Positions 1 through 7,417 of a DNA stretch of 11,157 nt are shown piece by piece; the first letter of the stretch is position 1; every line of letters starts with the position of its first letter. The notes beneath the pieces were generated by a model. It did no database searches, was not told where the DNA came from, and saw only the letters and a program-made list of their open reading frames with translations. The stretch is taken from positions 1 through 11,157 of the forward strand of contig CAIKGX010000197.1 in the NCBI GenBank assembly GCA_903827075.1, given 5' to 3'. The translations under genes were made by a program, and so were the position numbers. Source of the DNA: an uncultured beta proteobacterium. GTDB taxonomy: Bacteria > Pseudomonadota > Gammaproteobacteria > Burkholderiales > Burkholderiaceae.

Positions 1-697
1 CACATTAAAAGTGGTGAGCGATATTCATGCTGCTGGTGCTGCAGTTGCCCCTCATTTATCTTGTGTTGGTAGCTCGCGCGAGAGCGTGCGCGAGATGTTA
101 AAGCAGTATCAAGCCTTAGGCATTAAACGTATTGTGGCTTTACGTGGCGACTTACCATCTGGCATGGGTCAGTATGGTGAGTTCCATCACGCCAATGAAT
201 TAGTTGAATTTATTCGCACAGAAACGGGTGATTGGTTTCATATTGATGTCGCTGCCTATCCAGAAACCCATCCTCAGGCGAAGTCGCCTGCTAGCGATGT
301 AGATTTCTTTGTACAAAAAATGAAGGCTGGCGCTAACTCTGCAGTCACTCAGTATTTTTACAACAGCGATGCGTATTTCCGTTTTGTTGATGAGGCTTAT
401 GACTTAGACGTTACCCAACCGATCATCGCGGGGATTATGCCTATTACCAATAGCAGTCAATTGCTGCGTTTCTCTGATGCCTGTGGCGCAGAGATTCCAA
501 GGTGGATTCGTTTGCGCTTACAGTCCTATGGCGATGACATTGCTTCTATTCGAGCGTTTGGTGAGGAGGTAGTAACCGACTTGTGCGATCAGCTATTAAG
601 CGCTGGCGCACCTGGCCTCCACTTCTATTCCCTCAATCAGGCAGATGCTGTCTTAGCGATTGCAGATAATCTCAATCTCACTCACTCAGCTGAATAA
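1..697 (+). CDS. metF: 5,10-methylenetetrahydrofolate reductase, 5'-truncated by the window edge
   Basis: MetF is a cytoplasmic FAD enzyme that reduces 5,10-methylene-THF to 5-methyl-THF, the methyl donor for methionine synthesis. The frame is already open at base 2, so the GTG codons at 11 and 14 are internal and not starts. The 231 visible codons cover most of the TIM barrel and end with TAA. Family signatures are clear: the APHLSC block, then VALRGDLPSG, whose Asp corresponds to the flavin-tuning Asp120 of the E. coli enzyme, then AAYPETHPQAKS, the AGANSAVTQYFY strand, GIMPITN, and a C-terminal LHFYSLNQAD block. The N-terminal 50 or so residues, including the catalytic Glu of the FEFFPP region, lie outside the window. 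Its 3' end overlaps the convergent cyclo-ligase gene, another user of one-carbon folates. Identity is near certain; only the missing start is unknown. Confidence 0.96.
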   Translation, partial: TLKVVSDIHAAGAAVAPHLSCVGSSRESVREMLKQYQALGIKRIVALRGDLPSGMGQYGEFHHANELVEFIRTETGDWFHIDVAAYPETHPQAKSPASDVDFFVQKMKAGANSAVTQYFYNSDAYFRFVDEAYDLDVTQPIIAGIMPITNSSQLLRFSDACGAEIPRWIRLRLQSYGDDIASIRAFGEEVVTDLCDQLLSAGAPGLHFYSLNQADAVLAIADNLNLTHSAE

Positions 698-1312
698 TCC
701 GGACTCAGTGAGTAGGGCATCTAAGGGTTCATCATGCGTTTGAGCCTGCCATTGCGCATCATCTAATTTTTGCCAATCAAAGCCAATGCCTACACAAAGT
801 AGGGCTGGCTTGGCTTGTCTTAGTTGCGCCAAAGTGCGGTCAAAATAGCCACCGCCATAGCCTAGGCGCCAGTAGTGAGTTTTAGCCCCCTTTTTGGATT
901 CTGACCAAGCTACACAGGGAATCAAAATACAGTCAGGTATTACTGGGGGCCTGCGGGGATTATTGGGGTCTGGCTCAGGAACGCCATGTTGACTTGGAAT
1001 TAAGGTATCCCCATCCTGCCAGGCGTAAAAGTCTAGATGCTTGTCAGGGCGTGCAAATGGCAGAGAAAGTTGACGACCCAACATCTCTTTTGCCCAAGCC
1101 AATAAGGTAGGCCGTACATCTAACTCCTCTTGAATTGGCCAATACAGCGCAATAGTCTGGATATTGTCTGGACAGCTTTCAAGATAGTGCTTGAGATGGG
1201 AGAGCAAGGTCGATGTTGTTTGGATATAGGCCGACTCGGCGGCAAATTGCTTTCTTTGCGCTAGTAAGTCCCTGCGTAGAGTTTTTAGAGAATTGCCGTG
1301 CATATGACCCAT
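686..1312 (-). CDS. fthC: 5-formyltetrahydrofolate cyclo-ligase (MTHFS family)
   Basis: This 208-residue protein should use ATP to convert 5-formyl-THF to 5,10-methenyl-THF, returning the storage or inhibitory folate to the one-carbon pool. The best signature is RLGYGGGYFDRTL in the C-terminal half, the glycine-rich substrate and phosphate loop, followed by HDEPLDALLTE, the usual HDxxLDxxxTE end block. An N-terminal LRRDLLAQRK matches the basic ATP-contacting helix. Length is normal for the family (about 180-210). The start is uncertain: ATG at 1312 has no clear ribosome binding site, whereas an in-frame ATG at 1303 (fourth residue) is preceded by ATGGGTC and may be the real one. Stop is TGA at 688-686. 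It is transcribed toward metF and divergently from the lytic transglycosylase gene. The family is also called YgfA/Fau in E. coli. Confidence 0.93.
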   Translation of the reverse strand: MGHMHGNSLKTLRRDLLAQRKQFAAESAYIQTTSTLLSHLKHYLESCPDNIQTIALYWPIQEELDVRPTLLAWAKEMLGRQLSLPFARPDKHLDFYAWQDGDTLIPSQHGVPEPDPNNPRRPPVIPDCILIPCVAWSESKKGAKTHYWRLGYGGGYFDRTLAQLRQAKPALLCVGIGFDWQKLDDAQWQAQTHDEPLDALLTESGLFS

Positions 1313-1339
1313 TATCAGGCGAAAATTAAGAGATATAGT
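1312..1339 (+). promoter_or_regulatory. Candidate sigma70-type promoter for the slt run
   Basis: In the 51-bp gap between the divergent fthC and slt genes, TTATCA (1312-1317, 4/6 to TTGACA) and TATAGT (1334-1339, 5/6 to TATAAT) are 16 bp apart and point toward slt. A start about 7 bp downstream would give a leader of under 20 nt. On the opposite strand TTGAGC (1361-1356) and TATATC (1337-1332), 18 bp apart, form an even weaker candidate for fthC that overlaps it. Both are pattern matches by eye. Confidence 0.35.
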
Positions 1340-1352
1340 AATTTAGTGAGAT

Positions 1353-1356
1353 AAGG
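1353..1356 (+). promoter_or_regulatory. Ribosome binding site supporting the GTG start of slt
   Basis: AAGG lies 7 nt before the GTG at 1364. No ATG in the same frame is near, and the signal peptide begins directly with MKKKF at this GTG, so the site decides the start. Confidence 0.6.
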
Positions 1357-1363
1357 CTCAATA

Positions 1364-3328
1364 GTGAAAAAGAAGTTTGATATTCGGAAAAGTAAATGCC
1401 AGTTGATGGGCGGGGTTATATTTCTCGCTCTGGGTATTACTGCGCCCAGTATTTCTGCAGAGAAACTGAAAAAACCGAATTTGCCGAAGTCTTACGCCAG
1501 CAAGGCTCCTCCAGAAGAAATTACCGATAGCGATCGTACTTTTATTGAGCTGCGAGAGGCGGCCAAAAAGAACGATGTCTTTCGTACCCAACAACTTGCT
1601 GCCAGCTTACCAAATTACCCTTATGACGACTATGTCGCCTATTTTCGGATCAAGCCCCAAATGTTTGATAGTGCTGGCGGGGCTCGTGCAGATGCAAGCG
1701 TCGACTCTCAGGTGATTGGATTTTTAAACCAATATCAAGGCACCGCACTTTCTGATCGGATGCGTAATGATTGGTTGCTGGTGCTGGGTAAGCGCAAGGA
1801 TTGGGCACGCTTTGATGTGGAATACCCAAAATTTGTATTAGATGATGACACTCAGGTGAAGTGCTATGCGCTGCAATCCAAATTGGCGCAAGGTGAAAAC
1901 CCAACCAAGATTGGTATGGATGCGCGTGCAGTCTTACTTGACCCCCGTTACTTTGGACAGGCTTGCCAAGAATTAGTGCCGGCGATAGTGGGAGCCGGCG
2001 GCATGACTCCTAGTGAGGCAAAGGCACTAGGGCGCGCCGCAAGTGAAATGGGCTTTGACACCATGTCTCGTCGTTTGGGTGGAGATGACCCCATCGCCGA
2101 TATTGTGAAAGCTGCTAAAGCAGATCCTGCAAAAGCCTATAGAGATTTTTTACAAAATGCATCGCGTTACAGCAAAGAGAATCAAGCAGTAGCTTGGGGT
2201 GTTATTGGCCAATTCTTGGCCAAGAAATTAGATCCCAACGCGGATGATGCTTATCGACTACAGCAAGACTTAGGCTACAACGAACTCCTCTCAACCGAGA
2301 GTCAGGAGTGGAAGGTGCGCGCAGGCTTGCGTGCAAAAGATTGGGCGCTAGTAAAAAATGCGATTGAGGGGATGAATCCCGCCGTGCGGAGTAAAGACCC
2401 TGCTTGGACTTACTGGTATGGCCGCGCATTAAAAGTAGATGGTCAAAATGAAAAAGCCCGCGAGAGTTTTGAGCTGGTTGCTGAGCAATATAATTTCTAT
2501 GGCCAGTTAGGTCGTGAAGAGCTGGGAAAATCTAACCACGCACCAGCCAAAACCAAAGTGACCGAGCAAGAAATTGATGTCATGGCTAGCCGCAAGGGAT
2601 TTATTCGGGGTGAACATTTGTATGCGATGAACTTACGCTTTGAAGGTAATCGCGAGTGGAATTGGGAATTGCGCAATATGACGGATAAGCAGTTGCTCGC
2701 TGCAGCCGAATACGCTAAACGCATTGCCTTGTATGACCGCGTGGTTAATACCGCTGATCGAACAAAGCAAGAGCATGACTTTAGCTTGCGCTATCCCACA
2801 CCTTATCGCGATGAGTTATCCCCGATTGCAAAGCAAATTGATTTGAACTTGGCATGGGCTTATGGGCTCATTCGTCAAGAGTCTCGCTTCATCATGAATG
2901 CCTCCTCTTCAGTTGGGGCCTCGGGCTTAATGCAGGTGATGCCTAATACGGCCAAGTATGTCGCTAAGAAGATTGGCATGACTAGCTATACCAATGACAA
3001 GTTGAGTGATACCAATACCAATCTGACATTAGGCAGTAATTATTTGAATATGGTGTTAATCGACTTAGATGGTTCCTGGGTATTGGCATCTGCAGCGTAT
3101 AACGCTGGGCCATCACGGTCTAAGTTGTGGCGTGAAAAACTCACTAGCCCAACTGAGGGCGCAATTTTTGCAGAAACTATTCCATTTAATGAGACGCGTA
3201 CTTACGTCAAAAATGTTCTTGCTAATGCCACTTATTATTCATCCGTGATGAATGGCCAAGTGCAGTCTTTAAAACAGCGTCTAGGCGTCATTGCTCCGAA
3301 GACGGCCAATCAAACTGAACTGCCTTAA
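1364..3328 (+). CDS. slt: Soluble lytic murein transglycosylase, Slt70 type
   Basis: This 654-residue exported enzyme cleaves the MurNAc-GlcNAc bond of peptidoglycan with formation of 1,6-anhydro-MurNAc, acting in the periplasm in wall turnover. It starts at GTG behind an AAGG site. Residues 1-32 form a signal peptide: basic MKKKFDIRKSK, a hydrophobic GGVIFLALGI stretch and a likely cut after SISA. No lipobox Cys precedes the cut, so a soluble form is expected. Residues from about 55 to 480 are alpha-helical repeat sequence like the Slt70 U/L superhelix. The catalytic SLT domain follows, with RQES carrying the catalytic acid Glu506, then GASGLMQVMP, a SAAYNAGP loop, and a final FNETRTYVKNVLA block. 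The length matches E. coli Slt (645 with signal). The gene for an NDUFA9-like protein follows after 24 bp, probably on the same transcript. Confidence 0.93.
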   Translation: MKKKFDIRKSKCQLMGGVIFLALGITAPSISAEKLKKPNLPKSYASKAPPEEITDSDRTFIELREAAKKNDVFRTQQLAASLPNYPYDDYVAYFRIKPQMFDSAGGARADASVDSQVIGFLNQYQGTALSDRMRNDWLLVLGKRKDWARFDVEYPKFVLDDDTQVKCYALQSKLAQGENPTKIGMDARAVLLDPRYFGQACQELVPAIVGAGGMTPSEAKALGRAASEMGFDTMSRRLGGDDPIADIVKAAKADPAKAYRDFLQNASRYSKENQAVAWGVIGQFLAKKLDPNADDAYRLQQDLGYNELLSTESQEWKVRAGLRAKDWALVKNAIEGMNPAVRSKDPAWTYWYGRALKVDGQNEKARESFELVAEQYNFYGQLGREELGKSNHAPAKTKVTEQEIDVMASRKGFIRGEHLYAMNLRFEGNREWNWELRNMTDKQLLAAAEYAKRIALYDRVVNTADRTKQEHDFSLRYPTPYRDELSPIAKQIDLNLAWAYGLIRQESRFIMNASSSVGASGLMQVMPNTAKYVAKKIGMTSYTNDKLSDTNTNLTLGSNYLNMVLIDLDGSWVLASAAYNAGPSRSKLWREKLTSPTEGAIFAETIPFNETRTYVKNVLANATYYSSVMNGQVQSLKQRLGVIAPKTANQTELP

Positions 3329-3352
3329 TATTTACATCAGAATCGGGACCCC

Positions 3353-4261
3353 ATGAAATATGACATCTTGCTTATCGGCGGCAATGGCTTTGTAGGAAGA
3401 GTCTTAGCCGCTCAATTGCAAGCAGAAGGCTATTCTGTTTTATTACCCACTAGCCATCTGGCGGGTGGACGAGAATTACGCATGTTGCCAAAGGTGCATT
3501 TAGAGGATGCGGATGTCCATGAGTTTGATGAGTTGCAAGCGCTTTGTTCCCGTATTAAGCCTAATGGCGCAGTCATTAACTTAGTTGGCGTATTGCATGA
3601 CAAGCCTGCCATGCCTTATGGTGAAGTATTTAAAGCGGCACATGTTGATCTTCCGAAAAATATTATTACTGCTATGCAAATGCATGGCCTCAAACGCTAT
3701 TTGCATATGAGTGCATTGGGTGCGGATTCAAATGGTCCTTCTATGTATCAGAGAAGCAAAGGTGATGGTGAAGCGGCTGTTAAAGAAAGCCATTTAGATT
3801 GGACAATCTTTAGGCCGTCAGTGATTTTTGGTGCGCAAGACCAGTTCATTAATTTGTTTTCAAAGCTCACTAAGTTATTGCCGGTAATGCCATTGGCGCA
3901 TTCTGATGCACAGTTCCAACCAGTAAGTGTAGACGACGTAGCCACTGTATTTACAAAGGCCCTTAAAATGCCGGGGACTATTCATCAGTCATATGACTTG
4001 GTTGGTCCTACTGTTTACACCATGAAGGAAATTGTCGAGTTTGCGGCGCGCAAGGCCGATACCAAATGTGTCATTATTCCCGCGCCTGCTTTTGTAGGTT
4101 ATATCCAAGCGCTTGCTTTTGAGTTCTTACCCATTCCTACTTTGATGTCTCGTGACAATATTGCTTCTATGCAGTTGCCTAATATTTTGCCCATCAATGG
4201 ACAAGATGCATTGACCGAAGTGTTTGGCATGAGTCGGCGCACTCTAGAAGGTATGAAGTAA
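3353..4261 (+). CDS. NDUFA9-family NAD(P)-binding protein (atypical extended SDR)
   Basis: This 302-residue protein begins with a Rossmann nucleotide-binding loop, GGNGFVG at residues 9-15, directly after the first beta strand, typical of atypical SDR proteins of the complex I NDUFA9 / NmrA-like group. Later signatures are VINLVGVLHD, the LHMSALGA strand, a Y132xxxK136 pair in YQRSK, and the WTIFRPSVIFG block that is characteristic of this family. There is no signal peptide or obvious membrane span, so it is cytoplasmic or peripheral. In mitochondria NDUFA9 is a structural complex I subunit that binds NADPH; for the bacterial homologue the role is not settled, and complex I association, quinone biosynthesis support or a dehydrogenase activity are all possible. 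Its stop is 4 nt before the cca start, suggesting co-transcription. A homologue of a complex I assembly factor lies just beyond cca. Confidence 0.85.
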   Translation: MKYDILLIGGNGFVGRVLAAQLQAEGYSVLLPTSHLAGGRELRMLPKVHLEDADVHEFDELQALCSRIKPNGAVINLVGVLHDKPAMPYGEVFKAAHVDLPKNIITAMQMHGLKRYLHMSALGADSNGPSMYQRSKGDGEAAVKESHLDWTIFRPSVIFGAQDQFINLFSKLTKLLPVMPLAHSDAQFQPVSVDDVATVFTKALKMPGTIHQSYDLVGPTVYTMKEIVEFAARKADTKCVIIPAPAFVGYIQALAFEFLPIPTLMSRDNIASMQLPNILPINGQDALTEVFGMSRRTLEGMK

Positions 4262-4265
4262 GCAG

Positions 4266-5390
4266 ATGAAAATCTATGCAGTCGGTGGAGCAATTCGGGA
4301 TACCCTGATGGGGTTACCGGTTCATGATATCGACTATGTAGTAGTGGGTAGCAGTGTAGAAGAAATGGTTGCTCAAGGCTTTCGACCAGTCGGAAAGGAT
4401 TTCCCGGTCTTTTTGCATCCACAGACACAGGCGGAATATGCATTAGCTCGTACCGAGCGTAAAACAGGTAAAGGCTATAAAGGCTTTTTGTTTTATGCCG
4501 ATCCAACCGTTACTTTAGAAGAAGATTTAGAGCGTCGTGATTTGACTATCAACGCAATGGCGCAAGAAGTCGGTGCTGATGGGCAGTGGTTTGGCCCCAT
4601 CATTGATCCCTATAACGGCCAACAAGATTTAGCGACAAAAGTCTTTCGGCACGTCTCTGATGCTTTTGCCGAGGACCCTTTGCGTTTATTACGCATTGCG
4701 CGTTTTGCAGCACGCTTCCCAGAATTTTCCATTGCGACTGAAACGCTTGATGCACTCAAGGCGATTGTTCAATCCAATGAGCTCGCAGTGCTTTCACCGG
4801 AAAGAATTTGGCAAGAGTTGGCTAGAGGTTTGGTATCGAGTAAGCCCATGCGCATGTTTCAGGTGCTGCTAGATACTAGTGCGGCCAAAGTAGTTTTGCC
4901 TACAACATTGGTCAGTGAATTGGCCCAAGAGGAATATCGAGAGGAGCTCATCACACATTTTCATGTCAGCAGTCATCGTTTGGAAGATCGCTGTGCTGTA
5001 GTGCTCATGCATTTGCCTGCAAGCGAAATTCGATCATGGTCTGAGTGTGTGCGAATGCCCAATGAGGCGCGCGACTATAGTGAAATATTTAGTGAGCTTC
5101 ATCAATTTACCAATCAGAATATCGGCGGACCTTATCAGGCTGTAGATGTGCTCGCCTGGTTTAATCGCGCAGATGTTTGGCGTAAACCAGAACGTGGCCA
5201 AGAGTTACTTAATCTTGCACAATCTATCCAAATGAATGTTGCCCCCTTGATCAAATCGGTGCGAGCAGCACAAGAATTGGATACCGCTCAAATTATTGCT
5301 GGAGTTCCTGCACAAGATCGCTCTAACGGGGAAAGAATTCGTAGTGCTGTTGAGGCGGCAAGACTTGCCGCCATTACATCTGCGCTCTAA
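4266..5390 (+). CDS. cca: CCA tRNA nucleotidyltransferase, without a recognisable HD active site
   Basis: The enzyme adds or repairs the 3'-terminal CCA of tRNAs using CTP and ATP. The N-terminal half is nearly canonical for the gammaproteobacterial-type bacterial class II enzyme: VGGAIRD at residues 6-12, catalytic D21xD23, GKDFPVFLHP, ALARTERK, the ERRDLTIN flexible loop with Arg91, and the nucleotide-template region EDPLRLLRIARFAAR around residues 136-150 (Asp137, Arg140, Arg143). PERIWQEL follows. The C-terminal half is altered. E. coli Cca (412 residues) carries an HD phosphohydrolase domain with CHDLGKG and HHGHG; here the equivalent stretch reads VVLMHLP at residues 245-251 and runs almost at once into RMPNEARD, so the metal site is gone. 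The later DVWRKPERG block is kept. Total length is 374. CCA addition is expected to be intact and the phosphatase/phosphodiesterase activities lost. It lies 4 nt after the NDUFA9-like gene. Confidence 0.94.
   Translation: MKIYAVGGAIRDTLMGLPVHDIDYVVVGSSVEEMVAQGFRPVGKDFPVFLHPQTQAEYALARTERKTGKGYKGFLFYADPTVTLEEDLERRDLTINAMAQEVGADGQWFGPIIDPYNGQQDLATKVFRHVSDAFAEDPLRLLRIARFAARFPEFSIATETLDALKAIVQSNELAVLSPERIWQELARGLVSSKPMRMFQVLLDTSAAKVVLPTTLVSELAQEEYREELITHFHVSSHRLEDRCAVVLMHLPASEIRSWSECVRMPNEARDYSEIFSELHQFTNQNIGGPYQAVDVLAWFNRADVWRKPERGQELLNLAQSIQMNVAPLIKSVRAAQELDTAQIIAGVPAQDRSNGERIRSAVEAARLAAITSAL
5354..5372. repeat. Perfect 19-nt palindrome at the end of cca
   Basis: Arms GGCGGCAAG (5354-5362) and CTTGCCGCC (5364-5372) flank a single A and lie within the last codons of cca. 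As RNA this allows an 8-bp stem with a 3-nt loop. A second small inverted repeat, TGCGC (5381-5385) and GCGCA (5392-5396), follows across the cca stop. Neither is followed by a T-tract on either strand, so a classical intrinsic terminator is not shown, though the position between convergent genes suggests transcript-end protection or termination. Confidence 0.6.
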
Positions 5391-5400
5391 TGCGCAATAG

Positions 5401-6588
5401 CTAGAGCCGGTTTCTGCCTCGCAGGCCTGGTAGATCTTCCAGTACATAGCCTGGCAATAGGGTCTGTAGATTCTTGGAGAAGGCAAAAGCTTTAAACAGC
5501 TCTCCCATCTCCGCTTCAGATAATAATTTTTGCAATGCATTGGAAATCGGTAAGAAGATTTCTGGGTTGCTGGCGTCGCCAATTTCAAGGGCGATATCGC
5601 CAATGCCAGCATCCAATAAGTATGCAGCTTGGTTGGTCATAAAGACATCGTCTACATTTTCTTTTAAGGCATTGCGCGCAATTTGTGCCCACTCTACGTG
5701 GGTGGTGAGATCACACAGCCCGGGTAAATAAAAAGGGTCTTGAATGGCGTGATGGCGATGGTGTGCCATCAACGTACCCTCAAGCCTTTGTGGGTGGTAA
5801 TACTCGCTTTCTGGAAAGCCGTAATCAAAAGTAAGGAATAGGCCGGTGTTAAGTTGCTTTGCGATGTGAGTCATCCATGCATTCGCTTGGCTATGCAACT
5901 CAGTGACGTAGCCTTCCGAAAAGTTGCCAGTGAGCAAAGTTTCAGGAAGTAAGGATTGATTAACCGGCTTGCCGCGTTTCCACAGCAATTTGCCTGCTTC
6001 AAAAGCAACCCCGTGCCAATACCAAAATCCATCCTGAAAGAGGATGGCATCACAAGGAATGGCATCAATGACTTCATTGGCCAAAATGATGCCCTCAAAG
6101 TCTTTGGGCAGGGAGCTTAGCCAGGTGCATTGCGTAGTAAGGCCTAAATCTAAAACCAGTTTACTTAGCCGCACTTCTTGTCTTTGAGACAAATCAGGGG
6201 AAACCTCAATGATGTCGTAGTGATCTAGAGTAAATCCCAGATCATGTAAGCGCGTCAGAATCGATTGAGCCAATTTGCCCGTGCCTGCGCCAAACTCTAG
6301 GATATGGGTGGCGAGACCTTGGGCTTGAAGGCCCTCAAGCACAGGCAAGAGGGTAGAAACGATGGCAGCGCCAAATAAAGGGGAAAGCTCTGGGGCAGTA
6401 GTGAAGTCCCCGCCAGCACCCAATTTATGGGCTCCAGCACTGTAATAACCCATTTCAGGCTCATATAAAGCCATCTCCATATAGCGAGAAAAGGGCATCC
6501 AGCCGCCCTGAGAGGCGATTTCTGCAGCAATTTTCTTACTGAGGAGTGCGCTATGCTCCGTTTCAAGGCTGGTCAAGGTAATATCCAT
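5401..6588 (-). CDS. SAM-dependent protein arginine methyltransferase-like, MidA/NDUFAF7 family
   Basis: This 395-residue protein belongs to the COG1565 (DUF185) family. Visible signatures are YMEMALYEPEMGYY near residues 36-49, the family hallmark GAGGDFTTAPELSPLFG at 57-73, the SAM-binding glycine loop EFGAGTGK at 98-105, and ILANEVIDAIPCD, the family's post-motif strand. An FDYG strand and an LEGTLMAHHRHH block follow, as expected. In eukaryotes NDUFAF7 (MidA) symmetrically dimethylates an arginine of the NDUFS2 subunit during early complex I assembly. The bacterial homologues have the same fold, but I infer rather than know the substrate here. It is probably cytoplasmic; there is no signal or membrane segment. 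Start ATG has only a weak GCGAG upstream. It is convergent with cca (10 bp between stop codons) and divergent from the SDR gene with 25 bp between start codons. Confidence 0.88.
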   Translation of the reverse strand: MDITLTSLETEHSALLSKKIAAEIASQGGWMPFSRYMEMALYEPEMGYYSAGAHKLGAGGDFTTAPELSPLFGAAIVSTLLPVLEGLQAQGLATHILEFGAGTGKLAQSILTRLHDLGFTLDHYDIIEVSPDLSQRQEVRLSKLVLDLGLTTQCTWLSSLPKDFEGIILANEVIDAIPCDAILFQDGFWYWHGVAFEAGKLLWKRGKPVNQSLLPETLLTGNFSEGYVTELHSQANAWMTHIAKQLNTGLFLTFDYGFPESEYYHPQRLEGTLMAHHRHHAIQDPFYLPGLCDLTTHVEWAQIARNALKENVDDVFMTNQAAYLLDAGIGDIALEIGDASNPEIFLPISNALQKLLSEAEMGELFKAFAFSKNLQTLLPGYVLEDLPGLRGRNRL

Positions 6589-6613
6589 AGCTCGCTAGTC
6601 TAAGAGAATTTTT

Positions 6614-7417
6614 GTGAAACCTAGTCCAATATCCACCACCCAGCAAAATAAAGCAGTTTTAGTGACCGGCGCAGCTAAGCGTCTAGGTCGTGAAATCGCC
6701 TTGGAATTTGCCCGTCAGGGATGGGATGTAGCGGTTCATTATGGCCAATCTGAGGTCGATGCCAGGGCTACTGTGGAAGAAATTCATAAACTAGGATGCA
6801 GGGCGCAAGCGTTTAAAGCAAACCTAGCAAACGAGGCTGAAATCAAATCCTTGTTTGTTGCTGTAAGTACCCAGTTTGAAAACCTGCACTGCTTGGTTAA
6901 TAGCGCCTCGATCTTTCAATACGATCGGGCTCATTCTGAGACGCCATTAAGTAGCGCTAGTTTGCAAGAGCATATGCAGGTCAATTTGGCTGCGCCAATT
7001 TTGTTATCTCAGCTGATGTTTGAATATCAGAAAAAAAGAGTAAATGAAGTATTGCCATCGGTAATTCAAGTGCTTGATCAAAAGCTGATTAATCTGAATC
7101 CAGATTATTTGTCTTACACCCTATCTAAAAGTGCTTTACTTACTTCGGTGGAAATCTTAGCAATGGACTTTGCGCCATGCTTGAGAGTAGTGGGTTTAGC
7201 ACCAGGAATCTCACTTCCATCGGGTGATCAAACGGATGATGGATTTGCCAAGGCGCATCAGATGACACCTTTAGGTAAGTCTTCTGCGCCTAGTGATGTT
7301 GCCACAGCAGCTGTGTTTTTGGCGCAGGCAAATTCTATTACCGGCACTACGCTATACGTAGATGGGGGGCAACATTTATTACCTTCCATACGTGATGTGA
7401 TGTTTAAAACTAATTGA
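6614..7417 (+). CDS. Pteridine reductase-like short-chain dehydrogenase
   Basis: This 267-residue SDR carries an NADPH loop TGAAKRLGR at residues 18-26 and an NSAS motif in the fourth strand region. The active-site pair is Y168xxxK172 in YTLSK. The position normally held by the SDR catalytic Ser is Asp155, exactly 13 residues before the Tyr, as in Leishmania pteridine reductase PTR1 (Asp181/Tyr194) and E. coli FolM. A VVGLAPGISLPSG block and the terminal TGTTLYVDGGQHL follow. This points to reduction of dihydropterins or dihydrofolate (FolM/PTR1 type) rather than a generic sugar or acyl SDR. The GTG start is supported by AAGAGA 6 nt upstream. The dihydroneopterin aldolase-like gene lies 36 bp downstream, strengthening the pterin assignment. 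Substrate choice between dihydromonapterin, dihydrobiopterin and dihydrofolate cannot be read from sequence. Confidence 0.85.
   Translation: MKPSPISTTQQNKAVLVTGAAKRLGREIALEFARQGWDVAVHYGQSEVDARATVEEIHKLGCRAQAFKANLANEAEIKSLFVAVSTQFENLHCLVNSASIFQYDRAHSETPLSSASLQEHMQVNLAAPILLSQLMFEYQKKRVNEVLPSVIQVLDQKLINLNPDYLSYTLSKSALLTSVEILAMDFAPCLRVVGLAPGISLPSGDQTDDGFAKAHQMTPLGKSSAPSDVATAAVFLAQANSITGTTLYVDGGQHLLPSIRDVMFKTN

Noticed and set aside
1364..1594. Lipoprotein version of the lytic transglycosylase
   Set aside because: The Cys at residue 12 lies before the hydrophobic core and no lipobox precedes the SISA cleavage site.
4099..4506. 135-codon open frame on - overlapping the NDUFA9-like gene and cca
   Set aside because: It lies fully opposite two well-supported genes, has no recognisable motif and no ribosome binding site.
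5205..5612. 135-codon open frame on - spanning the cca/methyltransferase junction
   Set aside because: It is out of frame with the methyltransferase on the same strand and antisense to cca; its sequence looks like shadow translation.
7031..7037. A7 run in the SDR gene as a frameshift or phase-variation site
   Set aside because: The reading frame gives AAA AAA AGA, not the slippery phase, and the protein is intact through its C-terminal motif.
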